NCBI GenBank assembly: GCA_021202495.1
Contig: JAJQCX010000052.1
Location: forward strand, 1 to 13,722
Source: Clostridia bacterium
GTDB taxonomy: Bacteria; Bacillota; Clostridia; UMGS1883
DNA: 13,722 nt
Reading direction: 5' to 3'
This document shows, one piece after another, positions 5,428 through 13,722 of the stretch (position 1 is its first letter; each line of letters begins with the position of its first letter). Made by a program: the position numbers and the translations under genes. Under the pieces are notes generated by a model. The model did not search any database, was not told where the DNA came from, and was given only the letters and a program-made list of their open reading frames with translations.

Positions 5428-8400
5428 GTGAAAAAATTGGAGAAGGTATTGGCGATTATTGTTTGTGCGGTGATGGTGATGGGGGTTATGCCGCTGTTGT
5501 CAGTCAATGCCGATAGCAGTGATACTACATCTATTGACAACTGGACAGCACTTGGCAATGCTTACTATGATTATGATGAAAATTATTATGTGCTTACGGA
5601 AAAACAAACATGGCAGACCGGAGCAATTTGGTATGACAAAGTGAGTTATGCCGACATGGATGTTTCATTTGATTATTATACCGGAAATGATTCTAACGGG
5701 GCGGATGGAATAGCATTTATTTTTTACGGAGATTGTAATTATACGCTGGTCGCTGGGCAAGATATGAGTTTTTCCGGTTGCAAGGGTTATGGAGTAGAAC
5801 TTGATACATATAGAAACTCGGATTACAATGATCCGAGTTATAATCATATTGCATTGGTAAAAAACAGTACGAAGAATCACCTCGCTACAGCCAAATTAAC
5901 AGAATCGGAAGATGGAAACTGGCACAATTTAAGGGTTGTCGTCTCTGATGGTGTTATGTATGCCTATGTAGATGATGTTTTGAAAATCACATATGAAGTT
6001 TCTGAAACAGGCTATGGTGGTATTGGAATTTCTGCAGCTACAGGAGACGGTACATCGGAGCATTATGTCAAAAACATCAGCGTGAGTGTAGGCAGTGGCG
6101 GCGGAATGGGAGGACGAATAACGGTTATAGGGAGTAGTGCGGAACAGGTATTGGATGAATCGACGCTGGAAGATTTAGCACTTTTGGAAAACATAACTGT
6201 AAAAAATGATACGATATACGGTCCAAGTATAACGTTTTTAGGAAAAACATTCTATTTGTTTCAATTGGATGGGACGCTCACACTTAATTTGGGGGACTAT
6301 ACTTTTCAATTTAAGGTGGACACTGAGGATAAGACGATAAAAGGACTTGTAGGTGCAAATGCGGATCTTGGTGTTGGTGATAAAAGTACGAGCGCCTCAA
6401 CAGGCACAGACTATACAGGTCAAGGCGAATGGAATAAGGCGTATCAAAGTGTCAGAACGATGTATAAAGCATTAACAGGAGGAACTTTGGACAACAGCAA
6501 GGGGTCAGTGTCTCGTAAAAATTTTGATGCGTTATATGATTCTTTAAAGGCTGAGAGCAGTAATCTGTTTTTGAATATAAAAGGACAGTATATAGGGTAT
6601 TTGGAATTTTCATATGAAACTTCTAATATTATTTTTGCAGAAGGGGGAATGATGATTAAAGCTTCGGCAAGCGGTTCACTTGACAGTCGCATTGCAGCAT
6701 TCCCCGCAGCGTATCTGACGGTAGGACTAAGCGTTGATATAAGCGGATCAGTTACAGTGGCATTTGAGGACTGTACGAAACCCTTGTCATTTGGAACAGA
6801 ATTGAATGCAAAACCGGCACTTAATGTTGGAATTGGATTGGGAAGCAAAAAAGCGAAATTATATATCGAAGGCGGTCTGAAAGGAACATTGGGAATAAAA
6901 GCTGCTATAAGCACAGGATCGTTTTTACAAGAGGACTATGAGCCGTTAAAAATAGACGTAACGGGGGCAGTATATCTAAAAGGCAAGCTTTTTGTTTTGT
7001 CATCAGAGGTGTCTTGGGAGTTGGTCTCGGTACAGCTTTATCCGAAAGAGGATGAGGCGGAGACTGCGTCGCTGATGAGTTTGGAGGCGTTTAATGATAC
7101 GTCGCAGTTTAAGTTGATGGGGCGCGAATATCTTGACGGGCAGCAAATGACACTCTTTGCGCTGCGTGACAATGAGGTATTTGAAAAGGTGAGCCTTTAT
7201 CCTTACAGTGAACCGATATTGACGGCGCTTGACGATGGGAGACGGGTGCTCATTTGGGTTGATGACAACGGCGAAAAGGCTGACGCGGACAGAACGTCGC
7301 TCTTTTACAGCATAGAGGAAAACGGAGTTTGGAGTTCGGCGGCAACGATACACGACAATGAAGGTTACAACGGCTCGCCGGTTGTATATTCCGACGGGGA
7401 AAAGATTTATGTTGTTTGGCAGAGAGCGGAGGAAGCGCTCGGCGACGAGGCGACAGTTGAGGAAATGGCAAGTGCGGTAAACCTTTACTTGAGCATTTTT
7501 GACGGAAGCGAATTTTCGGAGCCCGTGTGCGTTTCAAATTCGGAAAACGCGGAAAGTGCTTATGATGTGAGTCTTGCGGACGACGGCACGGTTATTGTGA
7601 CGTGGACTGAAAATTCGGAAAACGATATGTTTATGTCAGAGGGCGTAAACACGGTGTATCGCCGCACATATGCGGACGGGGTGTTCGGTGAGACGGAAAG
7701 CGTGTTTGAAACGGAAGACTTTGTTGAGGAAACCGCGATACACGGAGATGACGTGATAATTTCGCTTTATAACGAGAGCAATGGCGGCAGAATATATGTA
7801 AACGGCGCGGAAATGGCGGCAACGGGCGATGAAACACATATGCAGCTTGCAGGCGACGTGCTCTATTACCTTGTGGACGGCGCGCTTTATGCTTACAATT
7901 TTGCGTCAGGCGAGACGAGCGCGTGCGGCATTGACGGAATTTCAAACTTTACGATTGCCGAAAACGGGGAAAATAAGGCGCTGTTCACGCTTGTTTCAAC
8001 CGGCTTTACGTGTGAGCTGTACGAGAATTTTTATGACGCGGAGAGCGGAGAATGGGGCGAATGGACGCCTTTGACGGATTATGAAAAGTACATAAGAGAT
8101 TATTCGCCTATACTGAACGATGACGGAAGTGTATCGATGGCGTTTAATTTGGTAGACGTTGACGAAACGGCGGAGGACATATATTCAACCGTGACGCTGA
8201 AGGTGGCGGACGAATGTTCGTACAGCGACATGGTTGTGGATGATGTTTTGTATTACACGGACTATATTGAAGAGGGCGCAGCGATAGATTTGTTCTTTGA
8301 CGTGAGAAACGACGGCAGAGAGACTATTGAAAACGTGACGGCGACACTTTCGGACGAAAACGGAGAAATCACAACGGAGGTTATCAAAGCCGGTATCGCT

Positions 8401-9714
8401 GCGGGCGAGGAAAAAACACTGAGCATTGCCTACACTGTGCCGTGGAATTTCACGGGTGCGGATTTGAGGGTAGATGTTGAAAGTGACACAGACGACAAAA
8501 ACTCAGCCAACAACTACGCCACATGCACAATCGGTTATGCGGATTTGGAAATCACGGAGCTTGAGATTGTGACATATCCGGGCGGCGCGAAGATAACGGG
8601 GCATTTGGATAATATCGGCTTTGCGGACGTTGATGATGCGCAAATCACGGTTTATAACAGCAATGCATCGGGCGATGTGCTGGCGACGATGGACGCGGGC
8701 AGCGTTGCGGCGGGAGAAACCGTGGAGTTTGAATATGAGCTGCCAGAGAGCTATCTGTCGCTTGACAACGATGAAATATTGTACGGAATATTCTTTGACG
8801 CCGAGTGTGACGAAGTTGAAGAGAGGCTTGACAACAACGATGAAAAGATTGTGTTCGGCGATTTGAGCGAGGAAGTGCGCGAGCTTGGCATAACGCTGTT
8901 GAGCGGAGCACAGGTGCGTGTCGGAAGCGGTGTGACCGCGGAAAATAAGGTTGGCGACGGCAGCGGAATACGCTTTATCGCACAGCTTGACAAAACGAAC
9001 ACGCTTGTTGCGGATATATTCGATGAAAAGGATGAAAACGGGGACGCATTGTTCGGAGTTGCGATATGGGCGGACGAATATGATGAGGAAACGGAACCGA
9101 CATATATTCCGGCAAACAAATTCCAAGACACTGATGAAACGATATTTACAGCGGCGCTGGTTAATATTAACGCGGCAAATTACAACAGAGTTTATGTGGC
9201 AAGACCGTATGCACTGATAGACGGTTCATATGTATACGGTGACGCTGTGGCAAGAACGCCGTATCAAGTGGCGGCAGGCAATCTCTTGAGCGGAAGCGAT
9301 ATGAGCAATGCGCTTGTGAGTGTGCTGAACGCATACGCGAATGAGACAGGTGCGAGGATAACGCTGACATATTCCTCAAGTGAAAGCAGCTTCGCGATCG
9401 GTGAGGCAGCATATGTTTCGGGAGGCGATGATAATGCATCTCAGGCATTCTTTACGGCAAGCTGTAAGGAAATAACGGACGAAGAAGGAAATGTGAAGGG
9501 CACAACGATAACGCTGACGGGCGCAAATTCGGATGTGACATTCTACAGCTATTGGAGCGAATACCTCAGAATTAACAATAACAACAGTGAGGCAGTAAAG
9601 CACATCGACGTGAATAATGCTGTGATTGAAAAGGATGAGGAAAGCGGAATAACAGCGCTGACATTTGATTTTTATATCAATGTCAACGATGTGCCGCAGA
9701 GTGCGGAGGAATAA
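5428..9714 (+). CDS. Large secreted multidomain protein with legume-lectin-like domain and CARDB modules
   Basis: This 1428-residue protein is predicted to be exported. GTG at 5428 is chosen over TTG at 5425, because GGGAGG (5414-5419) is then eight bases away and the signal peptide begins with a normal basic MKKLEK. Residues 1-28 form the signal peptide, with probable cleavage after VNA. Residues about 30-222 are an L-type lectin domain: ADGIAF (D93) and a metal site E124, D126, N130, D135, H140 with the spacing of concanavalin A (E8, D10, N14, D19, H24). Residues 223-530 are Gly-rich, beta-type sequence I do not recognise. Residues about 590-930 hold repeated strand motifs such as VLIWVDD and YVVWQ, resembling a BNR-like propeller. 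Two CARDB-like modules cover about 932-1035 and 1037-1150. Residues 1151-1428 match a C-terminal pattern (GIRFIAQ, then NYNRVYVARPYA) that I know from clostridial surface proteins but cannot name. No LPXTG, SLH domain or C-terminal helix is seen. The first 1.6 kb has other codon use than the rest. Glycan binding is inferred from the lectin site. Confidence 0.85.
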   Translation: MKKLEKVLAIIVCAVMVMGVMPLLSVNADSSDTTSIDNWTALGNAYYDYDENYYVLTEKQTWQTGAIWYDKVSYADMDVSFDYYTGNDSNGADGIAFIFYGDCNYTLVAGQDMSFSGCKGYGVELDTYRNSDYNDPSYNHIALVKNSTKNHLATAKLTESEDGNWHNLRVVVSDGVMYAYVDDVLKITYEVSETGYGGIGISAATGDGTSEHYVKNISVSVGSGGGMGGRITVIGSSAEQVLDESTLEDLALLENITVKNDTIYGPSITFLGKTFYLFQLDGTLTLNLGDYTFQFKVDTEDKTIKGLVGANADLGVGDKSTSASTGTDYTGQGEWNKAYQSVRTMYKALTGGTLDNSKGSVSRKNFDALYDSLKAESSNLFLNIKGQYIGYLEFSYETSNIIFAEGGMMIKASASGSLDSRIAAFPAAYLTVGLSVDISGSVTVAFEDCTKPLSFGTELNAKPALNVGIGLGSKKAKLYIEGGLKGTLGIKAAISTGSFLQEDYEPLKIDVTGAVYLKGKLFVLSSEVSWELVSVQLYPKEDEAETASLMSLEAFNDTSQFKLMGREYLDGQQMTLFALRDNEVFEKVSLYPYSEPILTALDDGRRVLIWVDDNGEKADADRTSLFYSIEENGVWSSAATIHDNEGYNGSPVVYSDGEKIYVVWQRAEEALGDEATVEEMASAVNLYLSIFDGSEFSEPVCVSNSENAESAYDVSLADDGTVIVTWTENSENDMFMSEGVNTVYRRTYADGVFGETESVFETEDFVEETAIHGDDVIISLYNESNGGRIYVNGAEMAATGDETHMQLAGDVLYYLVDGALYAYNFASGETSACGIDGISNFTIAENGENKALFTLVSTGFTCELYENFYDAESGEWGEWTPLTDYEKYIRDYSPILNDDGSVSMAFNLVDVDETAEDIYSTVTLKVADECSYSDMVVDDVLYYTDYIEEGAAIDLFFDVRNDGRETIENVTATLSDENGEITTEVIKAGIAAGEEKTLSIAYTVPWNFTGADLRVDVESDTDDKNSANNYATCTIGYADLEITELEIVTYPGGAKITGHLDNIGFADVDDAQITVYNSNASGDVLATMDAGSVAAGETVEFEYELPESYLSLDNDEILYGIFFDAECDEVEERLDNNDEKIVFGDLSEEVRELGITLLSGAQVRVGSGVTAENKVGDGSGIRFIAQLDKTNTLVADIFDEKDENGDALFGVAIWADEYDEETEPTYIPANKFQDTDETIFTAALVNINAANYNRVYVARPYALIDGSYVYGDAVARTPYQVAAGNLLSGSDMSNALVSVLNAYANETGARITLTYSSSESSFAIGEAAYVSGGDDNASQAFFTASCKEITDEEGNVKGTTITLTGANSDVTFYSYWSEYLRINNNNSEAVKHIDVNNAVIEKDEESGITALTFDFYINVNDVPQSAEE

Positions 9715-9724
9715 AAGCCCAACG

Positions 9725-9761
9725 AAAGGGCGGCTTGCGCGGTGGCGTGCGAGCCGCTCTT
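9725..9761 (+). terminator. Hairpin after the surface-protein gene, probable terminator
   Basis: A 13-pair, GC-rich stem (9728-9740 with 9747-9759, loop GGTGGC) begins 14 bases after the stop codon. Two more A-T pairs (9726-9727 with 9760-9761) extend the base. The T-run is poor (TCTTGCTG), so termination efficiency is uncertain, but the position and the fresh promoter downstream fit an operon boundary. Confidence 0.55.
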
Positions 9762-9790
9762 GCTGTATGAAATTTTGTAAATATGAGGGG

Positions 9791-9819
9791 TAGACAAATT
9801 AGGTTAAAAGGTGTATAAT
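9791..9819 (+). promoter_or_regulatory. Near-consensus promoter of the glnS-gltX operon
   Basis: TAGACA (9791-9796, five of six) and a perfect TATAAT (9814-9819) are 17 bases apart. Transcription should start near 9826, leaving a leader of about 41 bases before the ATG at 9867. That is too short for a T-box leader, so these synthetase genes do not appear to be under tRNA-sensing control here. Confidence 0.8.
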
Positions 9820-9866
9820 TGAAAAAGATTTTTTGAAAGAAAATTTTTGAAATCGGAGGCGCGGCA

Positions 9867-11519
9867 ATGGAAGAGAAGAAGTCCAATTTTATTCACGACA
9901 TCATTGACAAGGATCTCGCGGAGGGGGTTGAAACCGAGGTACACACGAGGTTTCCGCCCGAGCCGAACGGATATTTGCACATCGGCAGCGCGAAGGCGAT
10001 TTATATAAATTACAATGCGGCGAAGACGTATGGCGGAAAGTTTAATTTGAGATATGACGACACGAACCCCGTGAAAGAGGACGACGAGTATGTCCGCGCG
10101 ATAGAGGAGGATTTGCACTGGCTGGGGGCGGATCCGAACGGGGGAATTTTCTACGGGTCGGATTATTTTGATAAGTGTTACGAATTTGCGGTGAAGCTGA
10201 TAAAGGACGGCAAGGCGTTTGTGTGCGATTTGACGCCGGAGAAAATGAGCGAATACAGAGGCGTGCCGACTTCTCCCGGAAAGGAAAGCCCCTACAAGAA
10301 CCGCAGTGTTGAGGAAAACCTCGATTTGTTTGAGAGAATGAAGAACGGGGAATTCCCCGACGGGGCGCGGACGCTGAGAGCGAAGATTGATATGACCTCG
10401 CCCAACATGAATATGCGCGACCCGGTTATTTACAGAATAAAGCACGCGGAGCATCACAGGCAGGGGAACAAGTGGTGCATATATCCGATGTACGATTTTG
10501 CGCACCCCATTCAGGACGCGCTTGAAGGGATAACACATTCGCTGTGCTCGATTGAGTTCGCGAACCACAGACCGCTTTACAATTGGGTTGTGGACAATAT
10601 CGGCTTTGAGCACAAGCCGCATCAGTACGAATTTGCGCGGCTGAACATGACGTACACCGTTATGAGCAAGCGTTATTTGCGAAAGCTTGTCGAGACGAAG
10701 GTCGTGGACGGTTGGGACGACCCGAGAATGCCCACCCTTTCGGGATTGAGACGGCGCGGGTACACGCCGAGCGCGATATTTGACTTTATCGAGCGCAGCG
10801 GCGTTGCGAAAGCGGATTCGATGGCGGATTTGAATTTGCTCGAATACTGCATTTGCGAGGAATTAAACGAGACGGCGGAGCGGCGCGTGTGCGTTACGGA
10901 GCCTTTGGAGGTTGAGATAACAAATTACCCCGAGGGCAAAACCGAATATTTTGAGCTTTCAAACCATCCGAAAAAGCCCGAGATGGGCACAAGAAAGCTG
11001 CCGTTTACGAAGAACATTTATATTGAAAAAAGCGACTTTATGGAGCATCCCGTGCCGGGCTTTACGAGGCTCAAGCCCGAGGGCGAGGTGCGGCTGATGG
11101 GCGCATATATTATGAAGTGCGAGAGCGTCATTAAAAATGATGCGGGCGAGGTTGTGAAGCTTCTTTGCAGCGTGGATTTGGAAACGGGCAACGGAAAGAG
11201 GACGGAAGGCCCTAAGGTGAAGGGCACAATCCACTGGTTGAGCTGCGAGCACGCGCTCGACCGCGAGGTTAGAATATATAACAACATCTTCAACCGTGAA
11301 AACGTGGCGACGCTGTTGGAGGACGACAATTTTGAGGAATTTTTGAACGACGAGTCGCTTGTCGTGCTGAAAGACGCAAAGATTGAAGAATCGCTCAAGG
11401 ACGCGAAGGCGGGCGAGAGGTTCCAGTTTGTGAGAATCGGTTATTTTACGCCGGATTCGAAATTTGAAGGTGTATTCAACAGAACGGTAGCATTAAAGAC
11501 AGGTTTTAAAGCCAAATAA
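9867..11519 (+). CDS. glnS: Glutaminyl-tRNA synthetase
   Basis: This 550-residue cytoplasmic class I enzyme joins glutamine to tRNA-Gln using ATP. TRFPPEPNGYLHIGS places the HIGH-type motif at residues 38-41 (HIGS), and the KMSKS-type motif is VMSKR at residues 265-269; PPEPNG and VMSKR are diagnostic of GlnRS against GluRS. YDDTNP and PMYDFAHP are further GlnRS signatures. Length agrees with bacterial GlnRS (about 550), including the two C-terminal beta-barrel anticodon-binding domains from roughly residue 340. The ATG at 9867 has GGAGG seven bases upstream. Many Firmicutes lack GlnRS and make Gln-tRNA by amidation (GatCAB), so its presence says the direct route exists here. It is 15 bases from gltX and certainly in the same operon. 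Confidence 0.96.
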   Translation: MEEKKSNFIHDIIDKDLAEGVETEVHTRFPPEPNGYLHIGSAKAIYINYNAAKTYGGKFNLRYDDTNPVKEDDEYVRAIEEDLHWLGADPNGGIFYGSDYFDKCYEFAVKLIKDGKAFVCDLTPEKMSEYRGVPTSPGKESPYKNRSVEENLDLFERMKNGEFPDGARTLRAKIDMTSPNMNMRDPVIYRIKHAEHHRQGNKWCIYPMYDFAHPIQDALEGITHSLCSIEFANHRPLYNWVVDNIGFEHKPHQYEFARLNMTYTVMSKRYLRKLVETKVVDGWDDPRMPTLSGLRRRGYTPSAIFDFIERSGVAKADSMADLNLLEYCICEELNETAERRVCVTEPLEVEITNYPEGKTEYFELSNHPKKPEMGTRKLPFTKNIYIEKSDFMEHPVPGFTRLKPEGEVRLMGAYIMKCESVIKNDAGEVVKLLCSVDLETGNGKRTEGPKVKGTIHWLSCEHALDREVRIYNNIFNRENVATLLEDDNFEEFLNDESLVVLKDAKIEESLKDAKAGERFQFVRIGYFTPDSKFEGVFNRTVALKTGFKAK

Positions 11520-11534
11520 GAGAGGACAAAAGAA

Positions 11535-13178
11535 ATGGATTACAACAAGCTTGCGGAGCTTTTATTTCCGAATATTGATAAGGACATCGATTATTACGAG
11601 GCGCTTTATCCGAAGCGCGATTTGCCCGAAGGGGCGCGTGTGACGAGGCTGGGACCGAGCCCGACGGGATTTATACATTTGGGAAATTTGTACGGAGCGC
11701 TTGCGGACGAGCGATTGGCGCATCGTTCGGGCGGCGTGTTTTTCCTGCGCATTGAGGACACCGACAACAAGCGCGAGGTTGAGGGCGCGGTAGACGTGCT
11801 GATAAATTCACTTAAATATTTTAACATCAGCTTTGACGAGGGCGCGACGGCTGACGGCGAGGTGGGAATTTACGGTCCGTACCGCCAGAGGCAGAGAAAA
11901 GAGATTTATCAGACATTCGCCAAGCATTTGACAAAGAAGGGGCTGTGCTACCCGTGCTTCTGCTCGGAAGAGGAAAACGAGGCGAGAAGAAAGGCACAGG
12001 AGGAAATAAAGGCAAACCCCGGCTATTACGGCAAGTGGGCGACGTGCAGAAATCTCTCCTATGAGGAAATAGAAAAGAGAATCAACGCGGGAGAAAAATA
12101 TGTTCTGCGCTTTAAAGCGTCGGAAAATCCGACGAGGACAATCGAGGTTAAAGACGAGATACGCGGCACACTCAAAATGCCCGAAAATGAGATGAATTTT
12201 GTGCTCTTAAAGAGCGACGGAATACCGACGTATCATTTTGCGCACGTTGTGGACGACCATTTGATGCGGACGACGCACGTTTTGCGCGGCGAGGAGTGGC
12301 TTGCGACGCTGCCGTATCATGCACAGCTTTTTGAGGCGCTCGGCTTTGAAATGCCGATATATTGTCACACGGCTGTTTTGATGAAGATGGATAACGGCGT
12401 AAAGCGCAAGCTTTCAAAGCGCAAGGACCCGGAGCTGGGGCTCGATTATTACCGCGGCGAGGGCTATTTGCCCGAGGCGGTGACGGAATATCTCCTGACG
12501 GTTTTAAATTCAAATTTTGAAGATTGGCGACGCGAAAATCCCGATGTGCCGATTGAGGATTTTGAATTTACAACGGAGAAAATGAGCGTTTCGGGGGCGC
12601 TGTTTGACATTGACAAGCTGTGCGACGTGTCGAAGAATTACCTCGCGAAGCTCGACGGAAAGAAGGTTTACGACAATCTGACAGCGTGGGCGAAGGAGTG
12701 CGACGGAGAGTATTACGCGCGGCTGACGCGCGATCCCGAATTTACGCTCAAGATGATAAACATAGGGCGCGGAGGCGACAAGCCGCGCAAGGATATCGCG
12801 AGCTGGAAGCAGTCAAAGGATTTTTACAGCTTCTTCTTTGACGAGACGTTTGAATATGAGGACGATTTTCCGCAGAACGTTTCGGAGGAGGACAGGCGCG
12901 AGATACTTAAAAAATATGAGGAAGGCTACAACCATGCGGATGTAAAGGAAGAGTGGTTCCCCAAGGTTCGCCTGTTGGCGGAGGAGCTCGGCTTTGCGCC
13001 CAAGCCTCAGCTTTATAAGAAAAACCCCGACGCGTACAAGGGACACGTCGGAGATGTGAGCGCGGTGATAAGAGTTGCCCTGACGGGACGCATGAACGCG
13101 CCCGACATTTGGGAAATTCAGCAGGTATTGGGCGAGGAAAGAACGAGAGAGAGAATAAAGAGGGCGATAGAGAAATAA
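11535..13178 (+). CDS. gltX: Glutamyl-tRNA synthetase, clostridial form with N-terminal extension
   Basis: This 547-residue class I enzyme charges tRNA-Glu with glutamate. The HIGH-type motif is HLGN at residues 48-51 within GPSPTGFIHLGN, and the KMSKS-type motif is KLSKR at 292-296. LRIEDTD and THVLRGEEW are GluRS signatures. Usual bacterial GluRS starts only about ten residues before GPSPTG; here about 39 precede it (MDYNKLAELLF onwards), as in a GltX form I recall from Clostridia such as Clostridioides. C141, C143 and C171 lie where the zinc ligands of E. coli GluRS fall, with no clear fourth ligand. The ATG at 11535 has AGAGGA (11521-11526) eight bases upstream. Whether it accepts only tRNA-Glu or also tRNA-Gln cannot be read here; the adjacent glnS makes the discriminating type more likely. 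Confidence 0.94.
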   Translation: MDYNKLAELLFPNIDKDIDYYEALYPKRDLPEGARVTRLGPSPTGFIHLGNLYGALADERLAHRSGGVFFLRIEDTDNKREVEGAVDVLINSLKYFNISFDEGATADGEVGIYGPYRQRQRKEIYQTFAKHLTKKGLCYPCFCSEEENEARRKAQEEIKANPGYYGKWATCRNLSYEEIEKRINAGEKYVLRFKASENPTRTIEVKDEIRGTLKMPENEMNFVLLKSDGIPTYHFAHVVDDHLMRTTHVLRGEEWLATLPYHAQLFEALGFEMPIYCHTAVLMKMDNGVKRKLSKRKDPELGLDYYRGEGYLPEAVTEYLLTVLNSNFEDWRRENPDVPIEDFEFTTEKMSVSGALFDIDKLCDVSKNYLAKLDGKKVYDNLTAWAKECDGEYYARLTRDPEFTLKMINIGRGGDKPRKDIASWKQSKDFYSFFFDETFEYEDDFPQNVSEEDRREILKKYEEGYNHADVKEEWFPKVRLLAEELGFAPKPQLYKKNPDAYKGHVGDVSAVIRVALTGRMNAPDIWEIQQVLGEERTRERIKRAIEK

Positions 13179-13180
13179 AA

Positions 13181-13196
13181 CCGCGCAAATTCGCGG
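13181..13196. repeat. Short hairpin between gltX and the next gene
   Basis: CCGCG (13181-13185) and CGCGG (13192-13196) enclose CAAATT, two bases after the gltX stop. No T-run follows, and the ribosome site of the next gene overlaps its 3' flank. It is therefore unlikely to be a full terminator and may tune read-through or RNA processing. Confidence 0.35.
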
Positions 13197-13214
13197 GGAG
13201 AGGTAGAATTTGTC

Positions 13215-13722
13215 GTGATTTTAATTATAGGTGAAATAATCCTTATAACAATTCCGTTTGTGATATATTTAGCGTATAACGGTACTCTTGCAAAGCTTAA
13301 AAAAGGGTGGCTCATTATACCTGAAATTATCGCGATTGCCGCGCTGCTCTTTGTGAGCTTTAAAATAGCGGCGGATATTCCCTACATAGTGCGTGGAGGA
13401 AAATTGTGCGAAGAAGAGATTGCATATGTAACCGAATCGGCGGCTCGGTTTACCACAACCGCTGTTACGGTTGAGAGCGGTAAAAAGTATTGGGAGGTCG
13501 GCAGCGCTTCGGATTTGTGGATAAACGCAAAGGATTTGTACGACACCCCGAACGCGGCGCTCTATGTTTTGCCGAATACGAGGCTTATATATAAGATTGA
13601 TTATTCATTCGGCGGAGTTTGGAACAATCTTTATTCAATTTACAGCTTCAATTTTCAAATACTTATCATGTGTTTATTTGAAGTATTTTTAATTTGGTTT
13701 TCCGTAAAGTACGGAAGATGGG
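13215..13722 (+). CDS. Unrecognised membrane protein, 5' part only (runs off the window)
   Basis: An open frame of 169 codons starts at GTG 13215 and has no stop before the right edge. It lies 36 bases after gltX, with GAGAGG (13198-13203) eleven bases upstream, so it is probably a third gene of that operon. The translation begins with a hydrophobic helix (IIGEIILITIPFVIYLAY), then the basic linker NGTLAKLKKG, then a second helix (IIPEIIAIAALLFVSF). A region of about 95 mostly polar residues follows, containing GKKYWEVGSASDLWI and lying outside or inside the membrane. A third hydrophobic segment (ILIMCLFEVFLIWF) lies near the edge. Codon use agrees with the neighbours, which supports it as real. 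I recognise no family and assign no function. Confidence 0.6.
   Translation, partial: MILIIGEIILITIPFVIYLAYNGTLAKLKKGWLIIPEIIAIAALLFVSFKIAADIPYIVRGGKLCEEEIAYVTESAARFTTTAVTVESGKKYWEVGSASDLWINAKDLYDTPNAALYVLPNTRLIYKIDYSFGGVWNNLYSIYSFNFQILIMCLFEVFLIWFSVKYGRW

Noticed and set aside
9804..10622. 272-codon minus-strand reading frame opposite glnS
   Set aside because: It is the antisense shadow of a clear glnS, Arg/His-rich in composition, without its own promoter. The same applies to the long minus-strand frames at 1705-2406 and 8503-9126.
1..13722. tRNA, rRNA, insertion sequence, prophage or CRISPR array
   Set aside because: Reading both strands I found no cloverleaf, transposase, integrase or regularly spaced repeat array.

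Overview
The window looks like a chromosomal segment of a low-to-medium GC Firmicute, most likely a gut-type Clostridia member. The grounds are strong Shine-Dalgarno sites, frequent GTG/TTG starts, all genes on the plus strand, the clostridial form of glutamyl-tRNA synthetase with its N-terminal extension, and a solitary AAA-ATPase/PD-(D/E)XK gene of a type common in these bacteria. No species can be named from the sequence alone.

Layout. (1) Positions 86-3152: a complete polar amino-acid ABC importer operon (permease, permease, ATPase, lipoprotein binding protein) with its own promoter, overlapping reading frames and a strong terminator. (2) 3176-4917: a single-gene unit encoding a predicted AAA-ATPase fused to a PD-(D/E)XK nuclease-like domain. 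(3) 4918-5427: a 510-base non-coding stretch. Its first part is a block of small hairpins that looks like a dispersed intergenic repeat. Its second part is a promoter followed by a long structured RNA and a terminator/antiterminator pair. (4) 5428-9714: a very large secreted protein with an N-terminal legume-lectin-like domain, a beta-rich middle, a propeller-like region, two CARDB-like modules and a C-terminal domain that I recognise only as common in clostridial surface proteins. (5) 9791-13178: an operon of glutaminyl- and glutamyl-tRNA synthetases (glnS-gltX) behind a near-consensus promoter. (6) 13215 to the right edge: the start of an unrecognised membrane protein, cut by the window.

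How the parts work together. The importer brings polar amino acids into the cell, and the two synthetases charge glutamine and glutamate, but no shared regulation is visible. The most unusual part is the leader of the large surface protein. A promoter at 5169-5197 would start transcription at about 5204, exactly at the foot of a 129-base hairpin. Next come two mutually exclusive hairpins: a 16-pair antiterminator (5334-5373) and an intrinsic terminator (5356-5386). Only 41 bases separate the terminator from the gene, with no convincing second promoter. A loop segment in the big hairpin can pair with the 5' arm of the antiterminator. By hand folding this is a complete transcription-attenuation switch of no class I recognise. 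It is the best candidate here for an undescribed system.
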